Assembly: GCF_008124885.1 (NCBI RefSeq)
Contig: NZ_VNHX01000016.1
Location: forward strand, 1-64,000
Direction: 5' to 3'
DNA length: 64,000 nucleotides
Origin: Sphingobacterium allocomposti
Lineage (GTDB): Bacteria > Bacteroidota > Bacteroidia > Sphingobacteriales > Sphingobacteriaceae
In this document: one piece after another, positions 34,867 through 43,824 of the stretch
Layout: each line of letters starts with the position of its first letter
Position numbering within the stretch: position 1 is the stretch's first letter
Notes under the pieces: model-generated
Databases searched by the model: none
Told to the model about the DNA's origin: nothing
The model's input: the letters and a program-made list of their open reading frames with translations, nothing else
Translations under genes and position numbers: made by a program

Positions 34867-35319
34867 ATGAAAGAATTTTGCAAAGGGGCAGCGTGGTCTG
34901 CCAAAAAGGTCGGCACGACATATGTCGTCAGCGTGGCAGATGGGGCGAGCCTTGTTGAGGCGCTTGCGGACTTCGTTGATCAGCAGGATGTTAGGGCGGG
35001 ACATCTCTTCGGAATCGGCGCTACCGACGAGGTGACACTGCGTTTTTTCGATCCACAGACAAAGGAATATGTATCGGAGACGTTCCGTGAACAGATGGAG
35101 ATAAGCAACCTCTCGGGAAACATTGCCGAGATAGAAGGTAATACTGTCTTACATCTGCACGTTACGCTTGGACGAAACGATTACACGGCTCTGGCAGGGC
35201 ACCTGCTCGACGCCCGTATCCGGGGAGCCGGCGAGTTTTTCGTCTACCCGCTGGAAACGAAGCTCGTCAAAACCAAGGACGACGACATCGGGCTTCATCT
35301 GTTCGATTTCAGCAAGTAG
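34867..35319 (+). CDS. PPC/DUF296-domain protein
   Basis: The 150-residue protein starts MKEFCKGAAWSAKKVGTTYV (preferred to an upstream ATG at 34783). It spans one PPC (plant and prokaryote conserved) domain: ADFVDQQDVRAGHLFGIGAT, LSGNIAEIEGNTVLHLHVTL and GHLLDARIRGAGEFFVYPL. His96, His98 and His112 fit the three-His metal site seen in this family. Its biological role in bacteria is unclear; some members bind DNA. It lies 138 bp after the ZnuD-like receptor, so a metal-related role is conceivable but unproven. Confidence 0.85.
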   Translation: MKEFCKGAAWSAKKVGTTYVVSVADGASLVEALADFVDQQDVRAGHLFGIGATDEVTLRFFDPQTKEYVSETFREQMEISNLSGNIAEIEGNTVLHLHVTLGRNDYTALAGHLLDARIRGAGEFFVYPLETKLVKTKDDDIGLHLFDFSK

Positions 35320-35418
35320 CATACTATTCCCCCGTGCGGGTGGTGTGAAGCTGATGTTGTCGTCGATGAAGATGCCGGGCTAAGCGATACGGTTTATCTA
35401 TAAGCGGGGCATGCCGCC

Positions 35419-36054
35419 TTATAAAGCTGACGCGAGAAGCCGGTATACGGCATTTGTTATCCGTTGCTGTCCATTGGCGGCGTCGGTGGCTGCGCCAAAC
35501 AACGACTGTCCGTTGGTGTGTGCATGAACGGACAGAAAGATAACGCCGCTGGAGATAATCTCCAGCATCTCACGGCTAAAATGCTTAGGCGGCACCGGCA
35601 GATCCCGGAATCTAGATACCAGGGTTGCCAGTAGTCTGGCGATTTTTGCCTGTGTCCCCCTGACACGGCTTTCCGAGAGTACCAGGTTCCAATGGATGAG
35701 TGCCTGCAATTCACGGTCGGCGCTGATGTCCTGCTGCCGCATAACGACGAGTTCGACAAGGTCTTCGTCTGTGACGTAATCGGGGTTTGCGACCATGCGA
35801 TCTGCAAGTTCCAGCGATGGATAGGAGGCTGCAAGCTTTTGGCTGATGTATTCCTGTACCAGGCCATCGAGAGTCCCAAAGTACTCGTAGATAAGTTTAG
35901 GGTTCTTGCCTACGGCTTGGCTGACGCTTGTGATGTTCAGGCCCGCGTAGCTACGTTCTGCCAGCACTTTGCCTATTGATTGAATTAATTCCTTCTTCGT
36001 TCGTTCCTTATTCCGGAATTTTCCATCTACTTGCTTTCGTACTTTCTTTTCCAT
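35419..36054 (-). CDS. TetR-family transcriptional regulator
   Basis: The 211-residue protein has a TetR HTH at about 18-65 (KKELIQSIGKVLAERSYAGL, ITSVSQAVGKNPKLIYEYFG). It is followed by an all-helical ligand domain typical of the family. The N-terminal MEKKVRKQVDGKFRNKERTK is highly basic. No neighbouring efflux or enzyme gene was found, so its target may be itself or distant. It stands opposite the PPC-domain gene, facing it tail to tail. Confidence 0.9.
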   Translation of the reverse strand: MEKKVRKQVDGKFRNKERTKKELIQSIGKVLAERSYAGLNITSVSQAVGKNPKLIYEYFGTLDGLVQEYISQKLAASYPSLELADRMVANPDYVTDEDLVELVVMRQQDISADRELQALIHWNLVLSESRVRGTQAKIARLLATLVSRFRDLPVPPKHFSREMLEIISSGVIFLSVHAHTNGQSLFGAATDAANGQQRITNAVYRLLASAL

Positions 36055-36705
36055 AATTCTTGATAGTAACTGTTTCTGTGGAAACCTAGGGTTTCCGTTC
36101 TTTAAAAGACATGACAGATTAATACAGTATTATATAGATCCCGCAAAAATTAGTGATCGGGACAGCACGGCTCAGTTAAATTGGGTTGTCATTTCTTTTT
36201 ATCGTGAATAAAGGTATGCAATCTTTTTGAAACTGTCAATATAGAAGCAATAAAATTAACTATTGATTTTGCCCGGATGCCCATGGCTTCGCGTTTTAAG
36301 CGCATAAATGGTGTATCTGCGGGTCCTCCGGTTGGTGGCTGTTAACCTTTTGGTAATCAAAACACAATTTATATATAAGATCGGCGACCTCGCTATAATC
36401 TATGTTGCGCGCCGTATACGTAGCTGTTGCCGGCAATAGCTGCATGTTATTTGTTAGGCAAATTTTTTAATTAGCCTTTTGTTGCGCGGGGAGCCGTTCT
36501 GAAGTGAGGGGGAAAGAGCTGGAAGTTTCAGTGTACGCGCGTGATATAAACGTAAGCAGGAATATCCGCGATAAAATGAATGTCCTGTGTATGGGGACTG
36601 TAACAAAATTTATTTTTTTACGGTAACCCGCAAATATCGTTAGGTGTTGTCTCAATAATTACTATATTCACAACGGATTCTGTATTAGCAAATTGTAAGC
36701 GATTG
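36055..36705. other. Gene-free stretch upstream of the histidine kinase
   Basis: About 650 bp without a credible reading frame, RNA gene or repeat. It is AT-rich at both ends and presumably contains the promoters of the TetR gene (left) and the histidine kinase gene (right). I could not place a convincing -33/-7 pair. Confidence 0.5.
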
Positions 36706-38583
36706 ATGGAAGAGCGAGAACACCTAGTGGAAGAACTAAACCAATTGAGGAAAGAAAACAGCGAGCTGAGACGGCGGGTCACGGAGTTGACGGATTTTAT
36801 AGAGAACGCAGCTATCCCCCTGCACTGGGTGGACAAGAACGGTATTGTTGTTTGGGCGAATCAGGCTGAGCTTGACGCGTTGGGCTATACGGCGGACGAA
36901 TATATCGGTTCGTCGATCGCCTCGTATCATGCGGACGCCGATGTTATCGGTGATATCCTTACGCGCCTTACGAACAACGAGACGCTGAATAATTATCCGG
37001 CGAGGCTACGGCATAAGGACGGCACGATCCGTCATGTGCTTATCAGCTCCAATGTGCTGCGGGAGAATGGAGAGTTTGTGCATACGCGCTGTTTTACCAA
37101 AGATATTACGGCTATGGTGGAGGAAGAGCAGAGAAGGAGCGAGCTGATGCGGAAATTGGAGGAAAGCGAGGCCAGACTCCGGCAGGCTATCGAGGCGATT
37201 AAGCTGGGCACATGGGATTGGGATACGCAGACGGGAGAGATGTACCTGTCTACCGAATGCCGAAGGATCTTGGGGCTTTCGGGGCTGGAAGCGATTTCTG
37301 TCGAGGAGTTTCTGGCACAGGTTCACACCGATGACCGGTCGCGTCTGGAAAGCGAGGTAAACCGGCTGATGCAGGGCACATCATCTAACCAGTTTGACGT
37401 TTCGTACCGCTTCCGTCGCCTGGACGATGGTGAGCTTCGGTGGCTGCGGACACAGGGCACCCTTTTTGTCGATGACGAAAACCGTCCTGATCGCTTTGCT
37501 GGCACCATGCTCGACGTGACGGACGCCCGTATGGCCGATGAGAAAGATGCCCGCCTCGTCGCCATCATCGAGTCGTCCAACGATGCTATTGTGGGCAAGA
37601 CCCTTCAGGGCTGCGTGACCAGCTGGAACCCAGCCGCCCAGCATATATTTGGTTTTACGGAAGAGGAGATGGTCGGCCAGTCGATCGTGAAAATCATCCC
37701 TGATGATCGGGTGGAGGAGGAATCATTTATCCTATCGCGCCTAGGGGCTGGAGAAAACATAGCGCACTTTGAAACGAAGCGGCAGCGGAAGGACGGGCGG
37801 CTGATCGATGTCTCTTTAACCATATCGCCGATCAGGGATTCCGCGGGACGTATCATCGGCGCTTCCAAGATTGCCCGTGACATTACCGAAAAGAAGCTGG
37901 AGGAGCAACGGAAGAATGATTTCGTCGCGATGGTCAGTCACGAAATGAAGACGCCGCTTACGTCTATTCTCCTGTATACGCAATTGCTGATGAAGAATGC
38001 GCGGAAAAATGAGGATAGGACAGGTCTGCAGATGGGCTCGCGGATGGAAGCACATATCAAAAAGATGATCCTTATGGTGCAGGACTACCTCAGCCTGGCA
38101 CGCATTGAAGAAGGAAAAATAGAACTACGGCAGGAACGTTTTGACCTTTGTCCTTTGCTGGAGGAAATTGTGCAGGACGCCCAGCTGCTGAGTGCCCGTC
38201 ATCGGATTACGCTTACGGGATGTAACATGATCAGCCTGTTTGGCGACCGCGACAAAATCGGACAGGTATTGATCAACCTTGTGAACAATGCCATTAAATA
38301 CTCGCCTAGCGGAGGAAGTATTCATATCGAGTGTGAGCTGCGTGACGGCGCGGTGCGCATAGCTGTACGCGATGAAGGTATTGGAATTAGCGAAGTCGAC
38401 CAGAAGAAGCTGTTTCAGCGTTTTTATAGGGTGACGAATGAGAAAGTGAGAAATATCGCCGGTTTCGGTATCGGGTTGTACCTGGTGGCGGAGATTCTCC
38501 GCTACCACGGAAGTGCCATTGAAGTAGAGAGCAGGGAGGGAGAGGGGTCTACCTTTTCGTTCGAGCTGCAGCTGGCTTCGTAA
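36706..38583 (+). CDS. Cytoplasmic sensor histidine kinase with three PAS domains
   Basis: The 625-residue protein starts at ATG 36706; the codon just before is an in-frame TTG. It has a short coiled coil (about 1-30), PAS1 (about 32-137), PAS2 (about 155-273), PAS3 (about 283-398), a HisKA domain with phospho-acceptor His412 (FVAMVSHEMKTPLT) and a HATPase_c domain. The HATPase_c domain has N box LINLVNNAIKYSP, G1 VRDEGIGI and G2 GFGIGLYLV. No transmembrane segment is visible, so it senses an internal signal. No response regulator is adjacent, which makes it an orphan kinase. Confidence 0.93.
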   Translation: MEEREHLVEELNQLRKENSELRRRVTELTDFIENAAIPLHWVDKNGIVVWANQAELDALGYTADEYIGSSIASYHADADVIGDILTRLTNNETLNNYPARLRHKDGTIRHVLISSNVLRENGEFVHTRCFTKDITAMVEEEQRRSELMRKLEESEARLRQAIEAIKLGTWDWDTQTGEMYLSTECRRILGLSGLEAISVEEFLAQVHTDDRSRLESEVNRLMQGTSSNQFDVSYRFRRLDDGELRWLRTQGTLFVDDENRPDRFAGTMLDVTDARMADEKDARLVAIIESSNDAIVGKTLQGCVTSWNPAAQHIFGFTEEEMVGQSIVKIIPDDRVEEESFILSRLGAGENIAHFETKRQRKDGRLIDVSLTISPIRDSAGRIIGASKIARDITEKKLEEQRKNDFVAMVSHEMKTPLTSILLYTQLLMKNARKNEDRTGLQMGSRMEAHIKKMILMVQDYLSLARIEEGKIELRQERFDLCPLLEEIVQDAQLLSARHRITLTGCNMISLFGDRDKIGQVLINLVNNAIKYSPSGGSIHIECELRDGAVRIAVRDEGIGISEVDQKKLFQRFYRVTNEKVRNIAGFGIGLYLVAEILRYHGSAIEVESREGEGSTFSFELQLAS

Positions 38584-38605
38584 GGGCGGTGTGGGCTCCC
38601 GGTTT

Positions 38606-38812
38606 CTACCGGGACCTGCCAAAACTGATGCCTGCGAATATCAGGGCCGCCACAAGGGCTGCCGTATAGCCCGGATAATAAATGCACAGCATGACGAAGC
38701 CGTTTATGGCGAAAACTAAAAGCAGGAAAAGAACGGCCTTTTTTGGAGAATCCATGTTAAAAATTGCCAGGATGGCGGCGACCGAAATGATGGTGAGTAC
38801 GGTAACTAGCAT
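38606..38812 (-). CDS. Small two-helix membrane protein
   Basis: The 68-residue product has hydrophobic segments at about 1-18 and 25-63 (the latter long enough for two crossings) and a basic end GRSR. It lies tail to tail with the histidine kinase gene, 22 bp away. Length and composition are compatible with a small inner-membrane protein; no family was recognised. Confidence 0.55.
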   Translation of the reverse strand: MLVTVLTIISVAAILAIFNMDSPKKAVLFLLLVFAINGFVMLCIYYPGYTAALVAALIFAGISFGRSR

Positions 38813-38869
38813 ATCCCAAAATAGATAATCTATGTTACCTGAATATGAACATGGTATTAATGTTCGACA

Positions 38870-39340
38870 TTAATAGAGGCGGTTCTGCAGCAGCCCGTGC
38901 AGTTCATGCAATAGCGCCGTCTGGGCCGGGTTGATTCTGATTATGGCTTCCTCGAGCGTAAACCATCGCCATTGGTCGACTTCCGGTACCGAAATAAACT
39001 TTCCGGATCGGGGAGGCCATTCCAGGGTAAATGTATTGCTATGCAGGCTGTCCATGTCAACCTCTCCCTCAGTGGCCCAGGCGTATACTGTTTTGCCACC
39101 TTTCTGGCGTATGGGCGTGAGGGGCAGGAACGGTCCTGTAATCGGCTGTCCGGTCTCTTCTCTAAACTCCGTGGTTGCGCGCATCAGCGCGTCTTCGCCG
39201 GCCTGTACTTCGCCTTTGGGTATGGACCACGCTCCCGCGTCCTTATTTTTCCAGAAGGGACCACCGGGGTGAACGAGGAAATAGCGTGTTTCCTTATCGG
39301 GGAATGTTTTATAAAGCAGAATTCCGGCACTTGTCTTCAT
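38870..39340 (-). CDS. Nudix hydrolase
   Basis: The 156-residue protein starts MKTSAGILLYKTFPDKETRY; the upstream in-frame extension to 39529 lacks family similarity and overlaps the next gene. The Nudix box (residues 43-65) begins GEVQAGEDALMRATTE and continues to EETG. It has the metal-binding Glu residues, but threonine replaces the usual Arg at box position 15. WRWFTLEEAIIRINPAQ near the end is typical. It hydrolyses a nucleoside diphosphate-linked substrate, perhaps an ApnA or an alarmone; the substrate cannot be deduced. It lies 20 bp after the small gene at 39361-39672. Confidence 0.87.
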   Translation of the reverse strand: MKTSAGILLYKTFPDKETRYFLVHPGGPFWKNKDAGAWSIPKGEVQAGEDALMRATTEFREETGQPITGPFLPLTPIRQKGGKTVYAWATEGEVDMDSLHSNTFTLEWPPRSGKFISVPEVDQWRWFTLEEAIIRINPAQTALLHELHGLLQNRLY

Positions 39341-39360
39341 CTGGCATTGTTTCTGGTCAG

Positions 39361-39672
39361 CTAAGGATTTCCAGTGAACTGCCTGACCCTCGTTCCGCTG
39401 GGCGGAAAGTAGAGGTTGAAGAGACGCTGAAGTTCCTGCACGTCTGTGCTGTCGATGGGCGAGCTGTCCGACACTTTGCCCAGCATTGTCCGATCGTTGA
39501 CGCTTTCGCTGATGATCGCAAGGGCGCATTCGCCCTCGTTCTGGTAAAAGAGGCCCACTCCAACAACATTATCGGCGTAGGCTACCAGTGTATAGACAGC
39601 GGATCTCGATCCGTCGGCCGATTGTCTCGAAGAGAGCTCTTCGCCATATGGTATTAATTCTTCTCTTCGCAT
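39361..39672 (-). CDS. Conserved-looking protein of unknown function (103 aa)
   Basis: The frame starts MRREELIPYGEELSSRQSAD. It contains a beta-rich middle (SAVYTLVAYADNVVGVGLFY) and a helix (DVQELQRLFNLYF). It is transcribed just before the Nudix gene, with a 20-bp gap, which suggests an operon. No family was recognised. Confidence 0.5.
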   Translation of the reverse strand: MRREELIPYGEELSSRQSADGSRSAVYTLVAYADNVVGVGLFYQNEGECALAIISESVNDRTMLGKVSDSSPIDSTDVQELQRLFNLYFPPSGTRVRQFTGNP

Positions 39673-39839
39673 AAGAGCGTCGTTTACTACTTAAAAATAC
39701 GACTATACAAAGAAATTACACAAAATATTGAAATAATTATTGATATTTATCTTTAAGGTTAATAAAATGGTACTATGGTTGTATTATTTTTGTGACAATT
39801 TATCTAGCCGGTATCCCCATAAGCGGGATGAAGCAGACA

Positions 39840-40178
39840 TTACATGCCTGCGATAATCTTCCTGCGGTGCTCCGCGCCCCATCTTTCCATGGCGAGCAAT
39901 ACCTCTTCGAGCGTGACGCTATACGGCGTCAGGGCGTATTGTACCGTAACCGGCTTGGTGTTGCATACGGTACGGCTGACCAATCCGTTTATTTCCAGTT
40001 CCTGCAATTCCTTGGATAAGATGCGGGGCGAGACGCCGGCTTCGCGCGACAGCTCATTGAAGCCCTTGGGCCCGCTTCTTAAAATGGAGACCAATACCAG
40101 TTTCCATTTACCGCCTACAACGTCTAACGTATCGCGTATGGCGAGTTTTGCTTTCTGACAGCTTTCTACGGTATGCAT
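39840..40178 (-). CDS. HxlR-family transcriptional regulator
   Basis: The 112-residue protein has the redox-type Cys7 near the start (MHTVESC) and a winged-helix domain: VVGGKWKLVLVSILRSGPKG, ELSREAGVSPRILSKELQEL and YALTPYSVTLEEVLLAMERW. HxlR regulators such as YodB often sense electrophiles through this N-terminal Cys and control quinone or azo reductases. Here it is divergent to an azoreductase gene 99 bp away. A tandem 17-bp repeat abuts its start codon. Confidence 0.92.
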   Translation of the reverse strand: MHTVESCQKAKLAIRDTLDVVGGKWKLVLVSILRSGPKGFNELSREAGVSPRILSKELQELEINGLVSRTVCNTKPVTVQYALTPYSVTLEEVLLAMERWGAEHRRKIIAGM

Positions 40179-40179
40179 A

Positions 40180-40214
40180 TACTATTCTTTTTGTAAGTAC
40201 TATCCTTTTTGTAA
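40180..40214. promoter_or_regulatory. Tandem 17-bp direct repeat between hxlR and azoR (operator candidate)
   Basis: TACTATTCTTTTTGTAA (40180-40196) and TACTATCCTTTTTGTAA (40198-40214) differ at one base and have an 18-bp period. They begin 2 bp before the HxlR start codon and lie in the divergent control region, as expected for an autoregulating HxlR protein. Confidence 0.6.
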
Positions 40215-40276
40215 CAGATAACAAATATATAGTAATTGTACAGAAATTTGCACTGGTCACTTAAAAATTTAGAGAT

Positions 40277-40879
40277 ATGCAGATTTTACACGTAGTAACG
40301 AGCATTAATGGAAATCAGTCAATGAGCCACAAGCTTGGCGAGGCGATCGTCCGCAGACTGCAGGAACAGGCGGATGCAGACATACTAGTAAGAAACCTGG
40401 CAGACAGTCCTCTTCCACACCTGGATGGACAGCTTCTTCGTGCATTTTTTACGCCGGCGGACCAGCGTCCGGCGCAGATGGCGGAAACCGTGAAATTGTC
40501 GGAGGAAGCGGTCAGGGAGTTGTTTCAAGCAGATAGCATAGTCATCGACGTGCCGATGTACAACTTTTCGATCCCATCGACCCTGAAAGCGTGGATAGAC
40601 CATATCGCGCGGGCCGGTGTCACGTTCCGCTATACCGAAAATGGGCCGGAAGGGTTGGTGAAGGGAAAGAAGATCTACTTAGCTATTTCTTCAGGTGGTG
40701 TTTATTCGGAAGGAGCCTTGCAGGATTTCGATTTTACCGAACGGTACCTTCGGAGCGTGTTAGGGTTTATGGGGATGACGGATATAACGGCCTTCCGCGT
40801 GGAAGGTGTGTCGCTTCCGGACCTCCGTGAAGTGGCATGGCCAAAAGCCTTACAGACGGTCGAGGCGTTTGCGTTTTAG
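40277..40879 (+). CDS. azoR: FMN-dependent NADH-azoreductase
   Basis: The 200-residue protein starts MQILHVVTSINGNQSMSHKL, a flavodoxin-like fold with phosphate-binding loop (N-x-x-x-S). VIDVPMYNFSIPSTLKAWID, GVTFRYTENGPEGLVKGKK and AISSGGVYSEG match the AzoR quinone/azo reductase family. It uses FMN and NADH to reduce azo compounds and quinones by two electrons. It is controlled in all likelihood by the divergent HxlR regulator. Confidence 0.93.
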   Translation: MQILHVVTSINGNQSMSHKLGEAIVRRLQEQADADILVRNLADSPLPHLDGQLLRAFFTPADQRPAQMAETVKLSEEAVRELFQADSIVIDVPMYNFSIPSTLKAWIDHIARAGVTFRYTENGPEGLVKGKKIYLAISSGGVYSEGALQDFDFTERYLRSVLGFMGMTDITAFRVEGVSLPDLREVAWPKALQTVEAFAF

Positions 40880-40898
40880 TACGTTCAAAACGGTTGAT

Positions 40899-40939
40899 GC
40901 AGCAATCTGACTCCAAGCGGTACAGATTGCTGCTTTTTT
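40899..40939 (+). terminator. Rho-independent terminator of azoR
   Basis: GCAGCAATCTG (40899-40909) and CAGATTGCTGC (40923-40933) form a perfect 11-bp stem with a 13-base loop, followed by T6. It lies between the convergent azoR and exonuclease genes. Confidence 0.9.
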
Positions 40940-40942
40940 GTA

Positions 40943-41719
40943 TCAGGCGTCTTTCAGCGTAATCCAGACGGGCGCATGGTCGCTGGTCTTTTCCCAGCCC
41001 CGTACGTGTCGGTGTACGCCGCCGTCGGCCAGGCGCGCTGCCAGCTCGGGGCTTAGCAGGATGTGGTCTATACGTAGGCCTGCGTCGCGTCCATAGGCAT
41101 TGCGGAAGTAGTCCCAAAAGGTATAAATAGTCTCGTCAGGGTATAAGGTGCGCAGTGCGTCGGTCCACCCCTGGGCCATGATCTCTTCAAAAGCCGCCCG
41201 GACTTCCACGCGGAACAGGGCGTCGTTGACCCATTTTTCGGGTTTATAGGCATCACGTTCGGTGGGGATGATGTTAAAATCGCCGAGAACGATGGCGGGT
41301 GTGCCTTGCTTAAACAGCTGCGCTGTATGTTTTTTGAAGCGCTCTATCCAGCCCATTTTGTAATCAAACTTAGGTCCGGGGTAAGGGTTTCCGTTCGGCA
41401 GATAAATGCAGCAGACGGATATACCGTCGATGATGGCTTCCAGGTAGCGGCTCTGTACATCACCCTGGTCGCCGGCCAGTATGCGGGACACCTCGGTTAT
41501 TTCCTGTTTGCGGCTTAAGATAGCGACGCCATTCCAGCTTTTCTGTCCGTGCCACAAAGCGTAATACCCGGCATCGCGTATAGCCTCTTCTGGAAATTTC
41601 TCCTGCGGAGCTTTAAGTTCCTGAAGGCAGACGACATCGGGCTGTTCCTCTTTGAGCCAGCGCAGAAGGACGGGCAGCCTGCCGTTCACGCCATTGACAT
41701 TATATGTTGCAATTTTCAT
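40943..41719 (-). CDS. xth: Exodeoxyribonuclease III
   Basis: The 258-residue protein starts MKIATYNVNGVNGRLPVLLR. It contains VVCLQELKAPQEKFP (metal Glu), SWNGVAILSRK, IYLPNGNP, VLGDFNIIPTERD (Asp/Asn catalytic pair), RIDHILLS and SDHAPVWI (terminal Asp-His). This is the complete EEP-type AP endonuclease set of exonuclease III, involved in base excision repair. It stands as a single gene convergent with azoR. Confidence 0.95.
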   Translation of the reverse strand: MKIATYNVNGVNGRLPVLLRWLKEEQPDVVCLQELKAPQEKFPEEAIRDAGYYALWHGQKSWNGVAILSRKQEITEVSRILAGDQGDVQSRYLEAIIDGISVCCIYLPNGNPYPGPKFDYKMGWIERFKKHTAQLFKQGTPAIVLGDFNIIPTERDAYKPEKWVNDALFRVEVRAAFEEIMAQGWTDALRTLYPDETIYTFWDYFRNAYGRDAGLRIDHILLSPELAARLADGGVHRHVRGWEKTSDHAPVWITLKDA

Positions 41720-41998
41720 GATGTCGTGGTTTGTTCTAAAAAAAGGTCTGTCTACTGACTGTAAAAATAGGTATTTTCCGGCAACTTTAAGGCGCAGGGT
41801 TATACTGTGCTGCGACGCCGGGGGGCGCTTAATCGGAGGGTACGGGCCTGCTTGCTCCGCTCGGTAGGCCCCGGGGAACTGGAAAATTACGCAGTCATTC
41901 GCCCTTCGGCGCGGCGAGGCCGTGCTGAAGGGCGAGGAACTTAACTTTTTTCGGGGTCGGGACCGATTTGCGCAATCCGTCGTGAGGTCGCTGATCCT

Positions 41999-42475
41999 TT
42001 ACGTTCTCTGTGTAGGGTCGTCTGTGATCGGGTTGTCCTCTCCATCGGCATCATCCCGCAAGGGATATCCTTCTTCGTCTACGCCCTCTTCGGTATCCTC
42101 ATCTGCTCCTTCGGCAAACTGTTCATCGAGCTCATCGAGCTGTACGGATTCGTCTGCGGCCTCGGTTCCCAGCAGGTCGAGGTCGGCTTCTACTTCGGCA
42201 CGCGTGTCCTGGTATTCATTTTGCGTGTAAGGGTTCTCCTCGTCGTATGTGGAGTTGTCGTCTTCGCCCTGAGGTGCAGCGGTATCGTATGGCAGCGGGT
42301 GGTCGTATTCGTCGGCTTCGGTTACGGGATCCAGCTCAAAACTGTCTTCTTCCTCGTTATACCGCAGATCGCCTGCTGTGGTATCGTCTACCCCTTGCAT
42401 GTCTTCCCGTTCCAGCTCTTCGCTCGAGAGGATAGGTGGCTGCTCAGTATTTTTGTTTTGCTCCTTGTTTTCCAT
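41999..42475 (-). CDS. Highly acidic, probably disordered protein
   Basis: The 158-residue protein starts MENKEQNKNTEQPPILSSEE. It is dominated by Asp and Glu, without hydrophobic segments, for example VEADLDLLGTEAADESVQLD. It has no signal peptide. No known family was recognised. A similar acidic, proline-richer protein opens the heptose cluster at 63465-63890. The 280 bp upstream (41720-41998) contain no gene. Confidence 0.6.
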   Translation of the reverse strand: MENKEQNKNTEQPPILSSEELEREDMQGVDDTTAGDLRYNEEEDSFELDPVTEADEYDHPLPYDTAAPQGEDDNSTYDEENPYTQNEYQDTRAEVEADLDLLGTEAADESVQLDELDEQFAEGADEDTEEGVDEEGYPLRDDADGEDNPITDDPTQRT

Positions 42476-42582
42476 AACACTTGTCTGTTAATCGTTCAAT
42501 AAAGGAACAATCTTGTTGAGATAGGGTTTTCCAAATTGCACGGCTTTGTATAGCGCGGTTTGCCGGTTGGCTCCGAAATGGC

Positions 42583-43824
42583 TTAAAATGCTTTGACATA
42601 CCCCAGTATAATGTCGAGCTGGTTTCCCTTTTCGCCGGGCCTGAATTCCTGATTATAGTATGTCGTAGCGATGGAGATGATGTTTGTGCGCCTGACGGAA
42701 AAATTGTATTCGCCGCCCACGCGGAAGGTTTTGAGTTTATACGGCGTGATGTCCAGGAGGTTGTTTCTGTTTTCTTCAGGCGTTAGTCCGGTACCGATGA
42801 CAAATCCGACATAGTCATTTATTCCTTTGGTGTAATACCGGGCTGTTGCGGTATAAGAGTGTGCTATATCCTCTTGGTTTGGTGCAATATACGTTCTGAA
42901 ATTAAACCAAAAGTTTTGGTAGTATTTGCCGACCGACGCGGTGTACATCCAGATGCTGTTGGTGAAGTGCAGCTGCCTGTAGCCAACCTCGGCCTCAAAG
43001 CTTTGGGGGAGGTTCGCGTATAGGGATACGCCTGTTCTGTATTTTGGAAAGATGGTCCGGTTGTCTGCGTAGCTGCCGCCTACATAGAGGTAAAACATCC
43101 TGGAGAGGCGCGGGTAAGCTTCAAGCTCGAATTGCATGCCGTTCTGCGCAAATTTATTGCCGTAGTTGGCGCGGAAGATAACAGGCCCGACCGGTGTGGT
43201 CCGCCGGTAGCTTAGCCCCACAATGTGCCAGTTGTCGTCAAATTGCTTATCAAAGTACACAAAGTTGTAGGTTAGTCCGACAGCGTTCCTGGTTAGATAT
43301 TCCTGTATGTTTTTGGATAGTGCCCTGGCTTCGGTATGTTTTGGATTGATCTGTAAGATCTTGTTTACAGCTTGTTCAGTTGCTTCATATTGACTATTGC
43401 TATAGCTGATATTTGCTTTCAGCAAGAGGAGGTCCTGGGAGGCAGGGAGGAGAGCAAGCCCTTTGTCGACGATCGTTGCTGCCGTGTCGGGCTGCTTGTT
43501 CCAATATTCCGTGGACGCATAGGCGAGGAAAAAATCCTCGTCCTTTACATTCGCCTGCGAGAGTTCTTTGAACACGGTCCGCGCGGAATCGATATGTCCG
43601 GACCATGTATATACCCGTCCGAGGAAGATGCGGACATCGATATAGTCGGGCGCCTGTTGCAGGGCCTGTTTGGCGAGTCTTATGGCTTGTGGGTAGTCTT
43701 TTTCGTCGAAAGCCTGCTGCCGTGCCCGTAGAAAAAGGTCGTCGGGCGTCAGATCGGTTTCCTGACCAAAGGACAGGGTAGAAGATAGCGAAAGGCACAA
43801 GAAGAGGTAAAAGATTCTTTTCAT
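42583..43824 (-). CDS. YaiO-family outer-membrane protein with TPR repeats
   Basis: The 413-residue protein starts MKRIFYLFLCLSLSSTLSFG with a signal peptide; the longer frame to 43926 lacks one. TPR-like repeats (about 25-165, QAIRLAKQALQQAPDYIDVR, EATEQAVNKILQINPKHTEA) precede a YaiO-type beta-barrel (about 185-413) ending LDIILGYVKAF. It is likely an outer-membrane beta-barrel, perhaps with a role in export of a glycan. The gene stands alone, and the gap to the SulP gene (43825-44291) holds an imperfect hairpin near 43996-44018 but no gene. Confidence 0.85.
   Translation of the reverse strand: MKRIFYLFLCLSLSSTLSFGQETDLTPDDLFLRARQQAFDEKDYPQAIRLAKQALQQAPDYIDVRIFLGRVYTWSGHIDSARTVFKELSQANVKDEDFFLAYASTEYWNKQPDTAATIVDKGLALLPASQDLLLLKANISYSNSQYEATEQAVNKILQINPKHTEARALSKNIQEYLTRNAVGLTYNFVYFDKQFDDNWHIVGLSYRRTTPVGPVIFRANYGNKFAQNGMQFELEAYPRLSRMFYLYVGGSYADNRTIFPKYRTGVSLYANLPQSFEAEVGYRQLHFTNSIWMYTASVGKYYQNFWFNFRTYIAPNQEDIAHSYTATARYYTKGINDYVGFVIGTGLTPEENRNNLLDITPYKLKTFRVGGEYNFSVRRTNIISIATTYYNQEFRPGEKGNQLDIILGYVKAF

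Noticed and set aside
41922..42502. Serine-rich and Val/Leu-rich plus-strand ORFs
   Set aside because: They are antisense to the acidic protein at 41999-42475, whose biased codons keep the opposite frames open.
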